Positions 36,190 to 46,790 of a DNA stretch of 64,000 nucleotides are shown in pieces. The notes beneath the pieces are model-generated. The model was not told the DNA's origin. It ran no database searches and was given only the letters and a program-made list of their open reading frames with translations. A program made the translations under genes and the position numbers. Source of the DNA: Fasciolopsis buskii. Its lineage: Eukaryota; Platyhelminthes; Trematoda; Plagiorchiida; Fasciolidae. The stretch's first letter is position 1; the number at the start of each line of letters is the position of its first letter. The stretch lies in assembly GCA_008360955.1 (NCBI GenBank), contig LUCM01001722.1, forward strand, positions 1 through 64,000, in the 5' to 3' direction.

Positions 36190-37275
36190 CCGCCACAGTG
36201 GACTCGTTCGATTGGTGTCTGCTGCGTCAATAGGACACGGATTCTAGTAGTTATCCGACTAACTGCGCCAGATGTCGCGTCAAGTTGCTTCTTGCACATT
36301 TCGGTAAACGAAGCAGCTCGAGCTGTCAGTCAACGCGATGGCGGGGTAGTCTTGAGTGAGAAGGCTGAAGCAGCCCTTTTAGACTAGGTCCCAGTCAACA
36401 GTCGCGTGCCATGAGACTGCAGGGTGTCAGTTGGCGTCCGAAAGGATAGTTGTGTTAGGCGCAGTTTATTCGTTATCTCGGCATACGCTCCAACAGACTG
36501 CAGCACTGACATGGAGAAAGACGAGTTTTACGATGACCTCATCATTCTTGTTCGGAAGAGCAAACGCTCTGACATTGTAGTGGTAGCTGGTGATTTTAAT
36601 GCTAAGTTGGATAACTTAGTAAATTGAAGTCCCGTTGAGGTGGGCGATGCGCCTTGCCTGCACAGCGAACAGACAACGGAGAAAGACTTCTCCAATTCTG
36701 TGCAGACAATCATTTATTCCTTTCTGGTAAGAATTTCCGACACAGCTCGTGTCGCACAATGAAATGACAGCCAACTAGACAAGCGGTCTTGGTCTGGTTG
36801 ACCATACTGCGGTAAGCTACCGCTGGAGCGGTTCTGTCCAGTGTCGTAGACCGTACCAGACCGCGTAGGCCGAATCGGACCATGCGTCAGTAGTGATGCG
36901 AATTGTGCTTCAGCTGAAAGGCCACAGACCCGACTGGCTGTCGAACTTCTGTCTTATTCGGCCGTTAGGAACCGCCATGAGCGGAAACTATCTGACGAAC
37001 TGAGATCGTTGGCGATCAGCGATATAGACGGTCAATGGGATAAAATCAAGCTTGCGACGCATTTGGTGACACGTTTCGCCTGTGGTCTTGGGCCTGGCAT
37101 TCATCAAAGAATCCCGGTCTCGCAACAGTTGCTGGGTCTAGTAGAGCAAAAACGCCAGCTGTCTAACTGCAAGGAAGTGAATAAGATGCGTCGGCAGTTG
37201 CAACGTCAGTTGACGATAAACTTTAAGAATGGCTGCGAAAACTGGTGGGTTAAGGTAACCAAAAAGGTGGAGTAA
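36190..37275 (+). pseudogene. Endonuclease and linker region of RTE copy 3
   Basis: The endonuclease begins around the CVNRTR block (36,215-36,235). VVLSEKAEAALLD follows, then a TAG where the family has Trp (LLDWIP) at 36,387, AYAPTDCS, and VVVAGDFNAKL (GDFNA at 36,589-36,603), ending at the same TGA as copy 2 (36,625-36,627). The frame then shifts, as in copy 2. The linker frame 37,009-37,275 (88 codons: GIHQRIPVSQQLLGLVEQKR, NWWVKVTKK) has a matching, more decayed stretch in copy 1 at 1,300-1,490. Before about 36,484 the similarity to copy 2 is only moderate; after it the two are nearly identical. Confidence 0.8.
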
Positions 37276-38083
37276 GTGTCCGCTTCCAGTAACAGTCAAA
37301 GACTGTTTAAGCTTATACGCGACAGCGGTGTGGCGGCGAGCATCGGTTAGGGAGGTCGTATGCGGTAGACAGCAAAGGCTGGACCGTTGGGCAGAGCATT
37401 TCAAGGATCAGTTTAGCTGGCCACGCGCTAACGTATTTAGTCCGACGTTTACAGCTGTGAATCCTCGGGATGTCGCTTGATCCCCCAGCGGAAGTGAAAG
37501 TTTATTGGAATATTCGGCTTCTGAAGAGGGGAAAAGCAGTCGGTCCTAACGACCTACCCTCAGTTCATTTCAGATTGAGTATGGGAAGCTCTGTAGCAAT
37601 CCCTTGCCACCTTGCCTCATGATATTTGGAACAAGGAGCGTATTGCTCTATCGTAGAACGAGTCACTGATTGTACCCATCTCCGAGAAGGGTACTCGGAG
37701 TGGCTGCCGCAATCATAGTGGAATTAGTTTAATTCCGATTGTTGCTAATGTGTTAGCTTCGGTAATGCACCGCTTGACACCTATTCGCGAGACTAGTATC
37801 CATTGGATTTCGTCCAGGTCAAGGTTGCATCTACCAGGTATTCACTCTCCTACAGATACTAGAAAGGGAACACGCGCCGTAGTGTTTTTCGACTTTCCAC
37901 TCAGTGGATCGACCAGCATTATTCAGTGCTCTCCACCGAAAGGGTATGCCGAAGAAGTCCGTGGAAATGTTGCGAGCATTGTACTCGCATACATATGGTC
38001 GCGTTAGGGTATACGTTGAACTGTCACGTTCATTCGAAACGACTAATGACGTTCGGTAAGGCCGTCCCATCTCTACATCCCTG

Positions 38084-38590
38084 TTGAACTTCGACATGGA
38101 CGAGGTGATCAAACGTGCTTTAAGTCTCCGGAGTGTAGGGATCGAATTGGGAAATGAAGGGGAGCTGTGCGACCTAGATTACGCAGACGACATCGTGTGC
38201 CTGTTCGGCCACTTATGTCTACGTAGTGTGGCTAGGACTGGATGGGGTGATCGGGTGAGTAACGTGAAGGGCAGGAATCTAGTACTGGTGGCCGGCTCTG
38301 AGATTACCTCGTTCCAAAGTATGAAACGTGGTAGACTACACTGGTTCGGTCGTGTGTTGCGTATGGCAAACACTCGACTACCATGTTGTGCCCTATTTTG
38401 TGTTCCTCCTAAGGAATGGGAGAAGCCATGCGGAGGTCAACAAAAGAGGTGGCAACGCGGGATGAGAAAATGCAGAGCGAACTTAGGTAAAGTAGGTGTC
38501 TCACTTCTTCGTGGTTGGGGTCCGAAAGACTCGTCGGCTAGCTGGCTGGAGACGCTGAAGAATATGGCAGTGAACCGTGAACGGTGGTGA
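38084..38590 (+). pseudogene. RT palm fused to RTE C-terminal region by internal deletion (copy 3)
   Basis: A 168-codon frame starts within the palm (LRSVGIELGNEGELCDLDYADDIVCLFG; YADD at 38,180-38,191) and jumps straight to HLCLRSVARTGWGDRVSN. In copy 1 the corresponding sequences (LFES at about 2,466 and RCLRSMARI at about 2,868) are about 400 bp apart. The deletion removes the thumb and the YGCETW block but keeps the reading frame, giving LHWFGRVLRM, PCGGQQKRWQRGMRK, GWGPKDSS, WLETLKNMAVNRERW. Upstream, motif A is also damaged: only VVFFDF remains of FLDLKGAFDSV. It cannot be an active RT. Confidence 0.85.
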
Positions 38591-39356
38591 TCGTGTTGTT
38601 ATATTCCATCGAACCAGAATGATTGAAAGAGTGTGTTTTTACAGTCAGACAGTTCCGTGTGTTGGCCGCGGCAGCAGCTTATCTTTTCCCGCCTATGTGG
38701 ATCCACTCCCTGTTCCCCTTGGGTATCCACTCTTTTTATAGAAACGTGTAACTCTGGGGGAACGATGATGATGGTGTGGCTTAGGAGAATTTCAACCACA
38801 AAACTCTAACAGCTTCCGTGCACTACCGTTAGTAGTAGAATGGAAAGAATCGCGGTGCTGCGTTGGGAAGTTGTTTACATTCCTTTGAAACTCAAGAATT
38901 GTTCATGCATCAGCGCACTTGATTCGAAGCTTTCATATTCGAAAGAAAGTTCTGACGAATTTACTTTATCGTGTTTTGTGTTGAGTTAGCGTATGACTTT
39001 AACTCACGAATCTGAACCACTCAGACTCCTTTTGGGTAGCATGATAACTCTTATATGTGACCAAGGTAAAGTTCGTTCGAAACGCAGGGATTCGGAAATG
39101 GAATTGACGTATACCTCCGGCCGTTCCGCATGGGAGTCAGGGTTAACGAGGACGTGATATTTATCAAAGAATTAGCCATCATATCCGGCGTGAGCTTGTT
39201 GCCAAGCCTTACGCGGTATGATTTAAAAAGTTCATTTAGTATTGCAAACGAACTATATGTCACCTGTTGATACTTTTTGCAAACGAGCGCATATCATTAT
39301 TCAGTTCAGGCTATCAACAAGTGGGTCTGATTAAGGGGTTCATTTTTCCGATACCT
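38391..39356 (-). repeat. Inverted duplication, right arm
   Basis: Partner of 31,747-32,706 in opposite orientation. It contains the last ~390 bp of RTE copy 3 (C-terminal codons, 3' UTR and GAT tail, to 38,778) and about 580 bp of the flank beyond it. Because flanking DNA is included, the second arm did not arise by retrotransposition of this LINE. The whole structure could form a hairpin with a ~910 bp perfect-like stem and a 5.7 kb loop. Confidence 0.92.
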
Positions 39357-39916
39357 AGAGGTTCAGAATATATATCAGTAACAACTTTTGAGTGCAGTGG
39401 CGAACGCAGTCCATCGAGGGCCACAGACAGTCGAGTGGTTACGGTGTCCAGCGATTACGATTTGCGGACAAAACAGTACGACACGAATTAGATCCGGTCG
39501 ATTCATAGACAGCGTCAATGGTCATTCCATAGGAATTTCTTCCGAAGCAGCGCAGCTAGATAAGTAGTTTTCTTCTGGTTCGGAGTTAACATTACGGTGT
39601 TTGACCTTGAAAATATGAGAACTAAAACTAATTTTTCAACGCTGAGTTTTTGCGGCAGAGTATTTTGCTAACGAAGTGTACGAATTACGTATGCATTTCT
39701 GGAATTTCTAGTAACAAGTGTGAAATACGCATTAAACAGGCGTTTTTGTTATGGTACGGTTGTCCAGTGAGCACGGACCCCCTATGTCGTGTTTGAGGTT
39801 ATCCACGGTCTTCAGGACTAGGTCGTCGAGAAATCCAAGGCACCGGATAACCATCCTGCTCGAGCACAGCTGCACTCCTTGTAGATGAAACATTTGCAGT
39901 TACCGTTGATGGCAGC
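39357..39916. other. No recognisable gene
   Basis: Unique-looking sequence between the right arm and the short repeat at 39,917. Only frames shorter than 75 codons occur. Confidence 0.5.
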
Positions 39917-40009
39917 CTCAGTTCTGTTTGGTTTAGACAACCACCAACCTTGCACCAACGTGACGTGCTCTGGTTGTGGTTGATGTCTCAAATCATCATC
40001 TACCCAAAT
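39917..40009 (-). repeat. Short repeat Y, solo copy of an RTE-like 3' end
   Basis: About 93 bp closely matching 40,719-40,806. Shared blocks include CAACCACCAACCTTGCACCAA, GACGTGCTCTGGTT and TGGTTGATGTCTCA. In the second copy this unit forms the 3' UTR end of a minus-strand RTE-like element, so the solo copy is either an extremely 5'-truncated insertion of that LINE or a SINE sharing its tail. It is followed in its own orientation by sequence unrelated to the other copy. Confidence 0.75.
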
Positions 40010-40718
40010 AGAATAGAATAGTCACGTGTGGAGTGGGGTATTGCCTACTTCGCTTTACCTTTTTGATCGGGTTCAACGAAAAATTATCCTGGTGTTTTAT
40101 GAAACTGAGGATGTGTGCTTTTTCTTACACTATTTCGCGTGAACAGTTGAGAAGGTTAATACGATATCTTAACAACCAGAAGTATTGGTCTTCTTTCCGC
40201 ACTGTGAAACTGAATACAGTGCACCGGATGTTTCTGATAACAACTGTTTCCGATCATTGCGTGTGCTCGGTCAGGTATCAAAGTCGCGCTAACAGTTCAT
40301 AGACAGTTACCGTTTTGAATAACCAAGGGTTTGTTGTAGCTAATCAAATCGTAAAGGATCAAAACGGAAAGACAGATATCGGTTCATAGATAGATAGTTG
40401 GGGTTCCTTTGCCTTATGACTTTCTTTTGCTTGTGACTTACCGTCCAACTAAGGTGAGTTCTCTGTCCGTAGCAGCCGCTCTAATTCGTTTATAAATGTC
40501 CACAGCAAACAAAGTGCTTGCCGAATTGAAGATGGAAGTTAGGTCCGAGATCAACGCAGCTGACATCACAGCCAACATGAGGCCCCGTAATCCTAATTAT
40601 TCCAACCAAAATGAGTGACAAAAGAAGAAAGGAAATGTTTTTGTGAGAAGTGATTGCCAGTATGTCATGACGAATAAACATCAAATAACATTACGGGAAA
40701 ATGGTTCAGACTAATAAG
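40010..40718. other. No recognisable gene
   Basis: The plus-strand frame 40,033-40,302 (89 codons) and the minus-strand frame 40,684-40,490 have no motif I recognise. Confidence 0.5.
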
Positions 40719-41110
40719 CTCAGTTCGGTTTGGTTTGGGCAACCACCAACCTTGCACCAATATGACGTGCTCTGGTTTTGGTTGATGTCTCAGATCATCT
40801 ACCCAAAGAGAAAAAAAGGAAGAAAAACGATAAACGGATTGCAGAATAGTAAGTTGAAGAACTATATGGAAGAATAAAGGTTTCGAATGCAAAAACACCA
40901 TTAACCGCGGCACATATCGCCACATCCCATATATTAGCTCCATCCATCGCTTCGGGGTATCTCGTGGACCCCAAACCGGTAGTCTAACTTTATTTACACA
41001 ATCCAGTTGACTGGTTAGAGATATTGTACTTTTTGCCCATGTCATCCATTGGTCACCCCGAACAACCCTCCAACCATTGCCTACCTCGAAGAACAACGTA
41101 CAATGAAGCA
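40719..41110 (-). mobile_element. RTE-like LINE 3' end (minus strand)
   Basis: The minus-strand frame 41,096-40,665 contains WRVVRGDQWMTWAKS, then LTSQLDCVNKVRLPVWGPRDTPKRWMELIYGM. This is the C-terminal signature of the RTE-like family seen also at 38,430-38,590 and 44,700-44,893 (RGGQxxxWxxS...LPGWGPRDxxxxWLExLxxM). Catalytic RT parts are absent. The remainder of the frame (QPKPEHVILVQGWWLPKP) is translated 3' UTR, namely repeat Y, not protein. It is a typical 5'-truncated insertion. The tail after ATCTACCCAA may be decayed. Confidence 0.72.
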
Positions 41111-42061
41111 GTCATTCTGCGGACATGCGCAAACCGTGCCCCAATCACCTCAACTTATTCTCTCTTAGTGGCTGTTCTAAAGAATGGACCCTCGCACCCA
41201 GTACTTTATATCTAAGTTTTGAGTTACTTACACGAAATTCTCCAGCCTTATTCTATCAACACAATGGGAAAAAGTTGTTGAAGCACCAGTGATCTTCGCA
41301 AACCCAGTCTAAACGAGTTTGTTTCGGAACCGTAGAGCAATGTCGACCCGGTTGCTCCCGCGTACACTCAACATTTGATCGATAACTAGATGTCACATCA
41401 ACGCCACAGATGCTTTAAATTAGAAAATGCTAGTCGGGTCTTCCGTATGCGTGAAGATGCTTCTTTCGACATGCGACCAACAGGTAAGACAGCACTACCC
41501 AAGTAACTAAATCCGTCCACCTCCCTTTCCAAGATAAAAATCGCTTACCAAACATCTATATTATCGTTCAGACGATCGAAAAAATCCTACAGTTTACTTG
41601 AATCTTTACTCAGTGGCACAACACCGTCCAGGTATTCTAAGTCAGACAGTTTCCTGTTTGAGCAAATATCAGTGCCACTATTTTTGCATTGGGATAGGGC
41701 TATCTGCATAAGCATTTTAATGAGGGAGTTACAAAGGAAGGGTGAAAGAGAAACCCTGAAACTATGTGAATGGCAAATAATGGAGCTATTGGGATTCTTG
41801 AAAACAGCGGCAGCGTAACAAGACCAGAAGGTAAATAATTATACTAGTGGTAATCATTTCGAGATTATTCACCAAGAGCCATTTATATGGAAGTATGAGT
41901 GCGCTCCGACCAGATTCTTTCACATTTTTCGGGTTCTGCATTTGACCATGCTAATAGAAGTGTAGTGGGAAAAATCTTGTCCCAATTATTTCGCGCTGTC
42001 CCTCAGATAACATCTAAATCTAACTGAAACCAACTTCGCTGGCCGAGGCACTTCTGTGTCC
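41111..42061. other. No recognisable gene
   Basis: Sequence between two oppositely oriented RTE-like insertions. Only short frames and no motif. Confidence 0.5.
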
Positions 42062-42803
42062 TCGATTCCGCTTCAAACTGGCAGCATTCATAGCGCAAAC
42101 ATTGATGCGTATAGGTCGACAGGGGTATTTCGCCGGTGCACTGGAGACACTAGCCATCGAGTTGTGCTGTATCCGGGACCTCCTATTCAATTTTCCAGTT
42201 CTGTTATCCAACTCACGTCCCCATCTATTCCTTCCGCGAATCATGATCTGCACCCGTATAGTTACCGTGAGACTGGTTCTTGGTGTTGCTGCCGTTGGCG
42301 TGACTCTCAGTGAGAGGGTTGAAACTGCCCTACATGACGGGACCCCAGTCGACAGCCGACTATGTGCAGTGAGACTTAGAGGTTCATGCGTAGAAAATAA
42401 TCGTTGTTCTAATAAACGCAACTTGTTCGTCGTCTCAGAGCACCTACCAACAGACTGTAGCTCAGATGCACTCAAGGACACTATATCAGATGCTGCCCGA
42501 CCTCTTACGTATAGCAAGGCGGGCTGACATCGTGATTTTGACATGAATGCCAGAGTGGGTCGATTATCCTCGAATGAGGCGCAGCTAGGAGGTCCCGATT
42601 TTTTAAAATCGAAAACCGTGAAAGGATTGTTGGTTTTGTGTTCAGTCCATCAATTTTTCCTCGGTAGTAAGAACTCCAGACTTTTCAGTCGCCGGTATGC
42701 CACTTGGCATCCGCCCTCTTCTAGTCAGCGGTTGACCCAAGTCATCCACACCGCTGTTATCTACAAATGGTGGGACTGTCTACAAGACTGCCGGTCGTGC
42801 TGA
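42062..42803 (+). pseudogene. Endonuclease domain of RTE copy 4
   Basis: Opens with KLAAFIAQTLMRIGRQ, where the family has AAFNVRTLxQxGQQ, so the conserved Asn is lost. LETLAIELCCIRD follows (family CCxSETR, Glu lost), then, in the frame 42,102-42,527, VGVTLSERVETALHDGTPVDSRLCAVRL and RNLFVVSEHLPTDCSSD. After a frameshift the frame 42,543-42,803 begins with MNARVGRLSSNEAQLGG, in which the GDFNA box has become ..DMNA. Next come LCSVHQFFLGS, WHPPSSSQRLTQ and KWWDCLQDCRS. Domain order and spacing match the family well, and the catalytic positions are mostly gone. Confidence 0.82.
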
Positions 42804-43639
42804 AGCACTCCCCTCGACTCCGACCACATGTTAATATGCATTAGGCTGTCCATATGCTCTGGTGGCGCTCAAAACACATGGTGCAGCATGGATTAAATTG
42901 CGAAAAGCTATTTAATCCGACTCGCTCATCAATTTTTCGAAGCGCACTGGCTGAACATCCAGGATGGCCCCCACCACAAAACATCAACCGGCACTGGTTT
43001 CTTATCGGGAGTGCCTTGCATTCTGCTGGTGCGGTGAGTTGTAGCCTGACCTGTCGCGTTATGACACCCTGGATTTCCGCCGATTCTTTGCGTCTTCTCG
43101 ACGCACGGCAGTCTGTCCCGGCTGGTGGCGGGTACAATGAAGCACGGTTGGTGACGAGACCGTGAACTCAGTACAAGCTTGTCTAGGGATCGCGAGACCT
43201 GGCGAACCCGACGAGCTTTGGAGATGGAAATTACCGCAAGCTCTTTTGCCTCATCCGAGCTACCCGTAGAATACCGTTGAGTGTGAGCGAAACGATCTGT
43301 AAAGCTAACGGTTCGCCCACTCACAGCCTGCAGCAACGTCTTGTTCGCTGGTCGGAGCGCCTTCAGGTACAATTTAGCTTGCCCTCCGCGTCGCCCCCTC
43401 TCGCAGCTAATTCGACAAGCCTGTGGTGGCCTATTATAACAGACATACCAACTGAGACGGAGATCTGCAGAGAAATCCGGGCTTTCTCCAACTCTGTTTA
43501 AAGACGGGGGAATGGAACTGGTCAAGCAACTTGAAGTTTTGTTCTCGGGTACTCCGAGAATGTTCCCCATAGAGAGAGTCGATCGTTGTTCCCATCTTCA
43601 AAAAGGGCTTGCGCAATGGTTGCGCTGCCCATAAAAGCA

Positions 43640-44893
43640 TTACCATAATCCCATTAACACCATAGCTGCTTCTGCCCGTCATTCTTCGCAGATTGTACAA
43701 CACACGTGAAGGCCAAACTCGCAGGGAACAGGCTAAGTTCCGCGCTGGTCGTGATTGCGTCAATCGAATCTCCACCCTCGGACAGGTGTTAGAGCACCGT
43801 TTTACCTTCCAAAGGCCAACGGTCATCGTGTTATTGAACATTCGCGCAGCCTTTGACTCCGTTGACAGGTCTGCACAATGACACTGTTTGTTGAGGAATG
43901 CAGTACCTGGGAATTATTTGTCGGTCCTCAAAGATTTTTTACCGCCATACATCGGGTCAGGTTAGGGCTTATGGTCAACTTTTGCTACCCTTCGTCGTCT
44001 ACAATGGTGTACGTTGTCATCGGGGATTGTCTGCGGAACGCTTTATTTGGTTTTTTAGACGGAGTTGAACTTATCCCAGAGAACAGGAGTTTGACTTGGG
44101 GTATGCTGATGATATCACCTTGTTGAGTGACATTGCACAGGCCGTTCAACGTGCGTTTGACTGCTTGATGATTTAGGTATGTAGGTACAGTATGTGCTTT
44201 GCACCTTCAAAATGTAAGGTGCCTCTTCAAGACTAGCAGGAACTTGCGTCTTTATTCACCGTTTGTGGTGATCATTCAGTGGTAGTCAAGAGCTTCGGGT
44301 ACACCGGGAACCTGATCACACCTGGCGGAGGTGTTGGGTAAAAATTCGCATCACGAATTGCGAAAGCGGGAGCAGCTTTCGCCAACCTAGGACACTTGTG
44401 GCGTTGCCATGACACCCGGCTTCCATTCAAGGGAAGGGTGTGCAATGCCACAGTTCGTAGCGTTCTTCTCTACCGTTTTGAGACATGACCTATCCGCATT
44501 GAAGATGCCCGGCGACTTTTTGTTCCTGACCAATGCTGTCTCCGAAGAAGTGCTCGTATCTAGGTGTTGGGTGCATACAGTCATCCTCTGATCTAGATAA
44601 CCGTTCTACGTCGCCTTCGGTGTCTGGGACACATATTGCTTGTGCCTACCCATTGTTTACCTTTTGGTGCTGTTCTTGTACGTGCCGGGCAAGCACGGAA
44701 GAAGCGACGCGGCCGTCGGGCCGTGCCTCGGCGCAGAGGTATGAAAAAGTTAGCTTCGGCTTTGGCCTCAGTTGCTGCTTCCCGCCTTCCTGGGTGGAGC
44801 CCGAGAGATGAGGATTGTTGTTGGTTGGATATGCTTGGATATGTGACTCGGAACCGAAGTCAGTGGCAAGAATGCTGTATGGCCTGTCTGTAG
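43640..44893 (+). pseudogene. Reverse transcriptase and C-terminal region of RTE copy 4
   Basis: The frame 43,693-43,881 gives VLEHRFTFQRPTVIVLLNIRAAFDSVDRSAQ. The motif A core LDL is LNI, so its catalytic Asp is Asn, followed by a stop. The remainder is split over frames: LGYADDITLLSD (YADD intact, 44,102-44,113), FAPSKCKVPLQD (about 44,195), FKGRVCNATVRSVLLY (about 44,430), then the frame 44,636-44,893 with RRGRRAVPRRRGMKKL, LPGWSPRDEDCCWLDMLGYVTRNRSQWQECC, the RTE-type C-terminus. Motif B is not readable. It is dead, and useful mainly for dating and subfamily assignment. Confidence 0.82.
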
Positions 44894-45489
44894 AATTTAA
44901 CTCTGTGGACTCTTCGACTAAGAGCTTCCATGCACACTCCTGATGCTGCAGATTCGATTCTGATGAGACAGACATGAATTCGAGTGTACAAGTATGTGGA
45001 TGTTTGGACAAGAGAGCATCAGGCATGCATGCCTGACGAGTGACAATAACCGCGAAACCGGTCGTGTGCTCCCGGGCAAATTTTGTTTACGCATCCACAT
45101 ACTACTTCCTGCTTATATATATATATATATATATATATGCTTATTTAACTAGCATGTGCAATTTTCTCACTGTTCGTCGCCGAGACCTAATTCGCAACAT
45201 CCCAAGACCAGTAATTGATAACTGGTGATGCTTTTTTGGTTGAAATGATAGTGGTATGCAATTCGACAGGAGGTTGTAAGCGTTTAAAAATCGTGTTAAA
45301 AATAAACGACTGAACGCCACAGTTATGCATCACAGGTTTGCTGCACATTGGGAACACACAGCTGGGTTGTCGGCTGATTTTACATACTTCCACCGGTCAG
45401 TCGAGGTGTTATCATGTTTTATAATGAGCCTGTTTGCAATAAATATACTGAAGATGTTCTAAGCACTGCGAATCTAATGTAAAACTATC
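44894..45489. other. LINE 3' flank and simple repeat
   Basis: It may contain the 3' UTR of RTE copy 4. It includes an (AT)n tract (45,114-45,138). No coding signal is visible. Confidence 0.5.
45114..45138. repeat. (AT)n microsatellite
   Basis: An uninterrupted TA/AT dinucleotide run of about 25 bp, 3' of LINE copy 4. Confidence 0.93.
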
Positions 45490-46790
45490 GTGGAGTCCAT
45501 CCAAAAGATAGTTATCCAGTCGATCAAGTCAAAACACCTCTTCGGCCTCTGCACAATCTTTGTTGCCAATGCCGCTGTATTTAGCCCCACGCGCGAGATC
45601 AAATCCTACTTCATAGCCGCTACTCAGACTTTGGCCAGCACTATTCTAATGTTGTATTTCCCATTGCCTGTACTCAGCCATCCATGCGCCAAGGTACCCT
45701 AAAAAATGTGTGGAATTTTTCTTTCTGTCCCATGCCGTTTTGGAATGGGAACGGCGGAATTGTTATGCTCCGTAGTCCTTTGAGACTTGTGGAATAACTC
45801 CCAATAGAATCTGTCCACAGAGTCCGTGGGGTCGTCCCAATTTATCTTCTTTTTGCTGAATCGTTGTAATGCGATCTTTTTTGCAGGCTGCTCGATGGCA
45901 AAGAACTGGAAACGGGGGACAGGATTCGTCCACGCATAGCTGAGCGGCCGAGTATATTAAATGGGAAACGAGTTCAGCGGTCTCGGCGTTTCATTGTTTA
46001 CCGAATGCGCACTCAATTGCTGCAGGCGATCCCACTAACCGCCGATTCTTCTCTGCTGGTTCACTTGGACGACCTCTAGGATCCCGGGGGATTTGGGAAT
46101 CGATTTGGTAAGGTGGAATCCACCTTTCTTTGTTAGTTCTATCAACCTCAATATGAGGTCTACAGCTGCCTCAACCCCACCGAACAAACCGAAATAATAG
46201 TCAGTATGAAAATTGTTGATTATGCTGTCTACCGTTTCCCGTCTATCTGAAGCTTCGTATTTTGTCACTTTCTTTCTTGCTGCATAATGTGCGGAAAGGG
46301 GTGAGGATACCTCTGCGAATGCCTGGGCCGTAATCATATATATGCCATTATCGATTTGTCTGCGGCATTGAGATTGCGACAATTCTCTATTTTCCTACGG
46401 CGCTCTTATTTCCTAAAACATCCCCTTTAAGTCATTGCCATTTTACCCAGTTTTAAGATATACAGGACCTCGGTCAACAGCATTGTCCATCCCGGTAGAT
46501 CGTCCAGCGACGTTCTTTGGAAATGCGCTGCAAAATCAAAGACCTTCGTGCTTCTCAGAGTTCAACACTGGATGGTAGGACAAATGTCATATTCTTCCTC
46601 CCGCTTATGAAGTGGGCACCTTCCATACGTAACCAAGGGCTTTGTTGCGTGCCAACACTTCGGTATGTCATCCTAGCAGGCGTTTTTCACGAAAGGTCTA
46701 TCGTTCCACTGCAGAAACCTTTGAAGGACGTATACCTTGTTGCTTACCTTAGATTCGCCTGTGGGTGCAGCTAAATGAACATCAAACAGA
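45490..46790 (-). mobile_element. BEL/Pao LTR-retrotransposon pol fragment (minus strand)
   Basis: Reading the minus strand from 46,790, I see a decayed block with KVFDFAAHFQRTSLDDLP (family KxRVVFDxAAxFxGxSLNDxLL), then the frame 46,382-46,035 with the RT catalytic region, and further down LQRFSKKKINWDDPTDSVDRFYWELF (family WDDxxPxxxxxxWxxW). Near 45,640-45,520 comes LNTAALATKIV, matching the family's PRLELxAAxxAxxL block. The order is that of a BEL/Pao pol. I found no LTRs, gag or integrase, so it is an internal fragment carrying many stops. Confidence 0.75.
46035..46382 (-). pseudogene. BEL/Pao reverse transcriptase core fragment
   Basis: A 115-codon frame. AFAEVSSPLSAHYAARKKVTKY corresponds to the BEL/Pao block F-G-A-xx-S-P-xx-A-xx-A-L-xx-x-A. 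NNFHTDYYFGLFGGVEAAVDL corresponds to NFYVDDYL...EAxxL, the catalytic YVDD being HTDY here, so one Asp is lost. LIELTKKGGFHLTKSIPKSPGIL corresponds to LxxGGFxLTKWxSNxxxVL. The run of three family blocks at correct spacing makes the assignment solid despite the mutations. Confidence 0.82.

Larger units (their letters stand above)
36190..38778 (+). mobile_element. RTE-like non-LTR retrotransposon, copy 3
   Basis: A 5'-truncated LINE. It begins inside the endonuclease (36,190), continues through the linker (37,009-37,275), a broken RT (about 37,560-38,205) and the RTE C-terminal region to 38,590. It ends with a 3' UTR (38,591-38,778) closing in GATGATGATGG. About 400 bp between the YADD box and the C-terminal region is deleted relative to copy 1. 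Its endonuclease part is near-identical to copy 2, and its 3' end plus flank is near-identical to the left inverted arm. Confidence 0.87.
42062..44893 (+). mobile_element. RTE-like non-LTR retrotransposon, copy 4 (near full length, degenerate)
   Basis: The longest copy in the window: endonuclease (42,062-42,803), linker (about 43,080-43,500), RT (about 43,640-44,500) and C-terminal region (to 44,893). All the parts occur in the right order, in shifting frames. Its protein style (GYADDITLLSD, LPGWSPRDEDC) differs from copies 1-3, so it belongs to another subfamily. The 3' UTR beyond 44,893 and the tail could not be defined. An (AT)n tract lies at 45,114. Many stops make it inactive. Confidence 0.85.

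Noticed and set aside
42020..42544. 174-codon minus-strand frame as a gene
   Set aside because: Antisense shadow of the copy 4 endonuclease domain, whose motifs read on the plus strand.
42929..43570. 213-codon minus-strand frame as a gene
   Set aside because: Antisense to the linker of RTE copy 4; no motif of its own.
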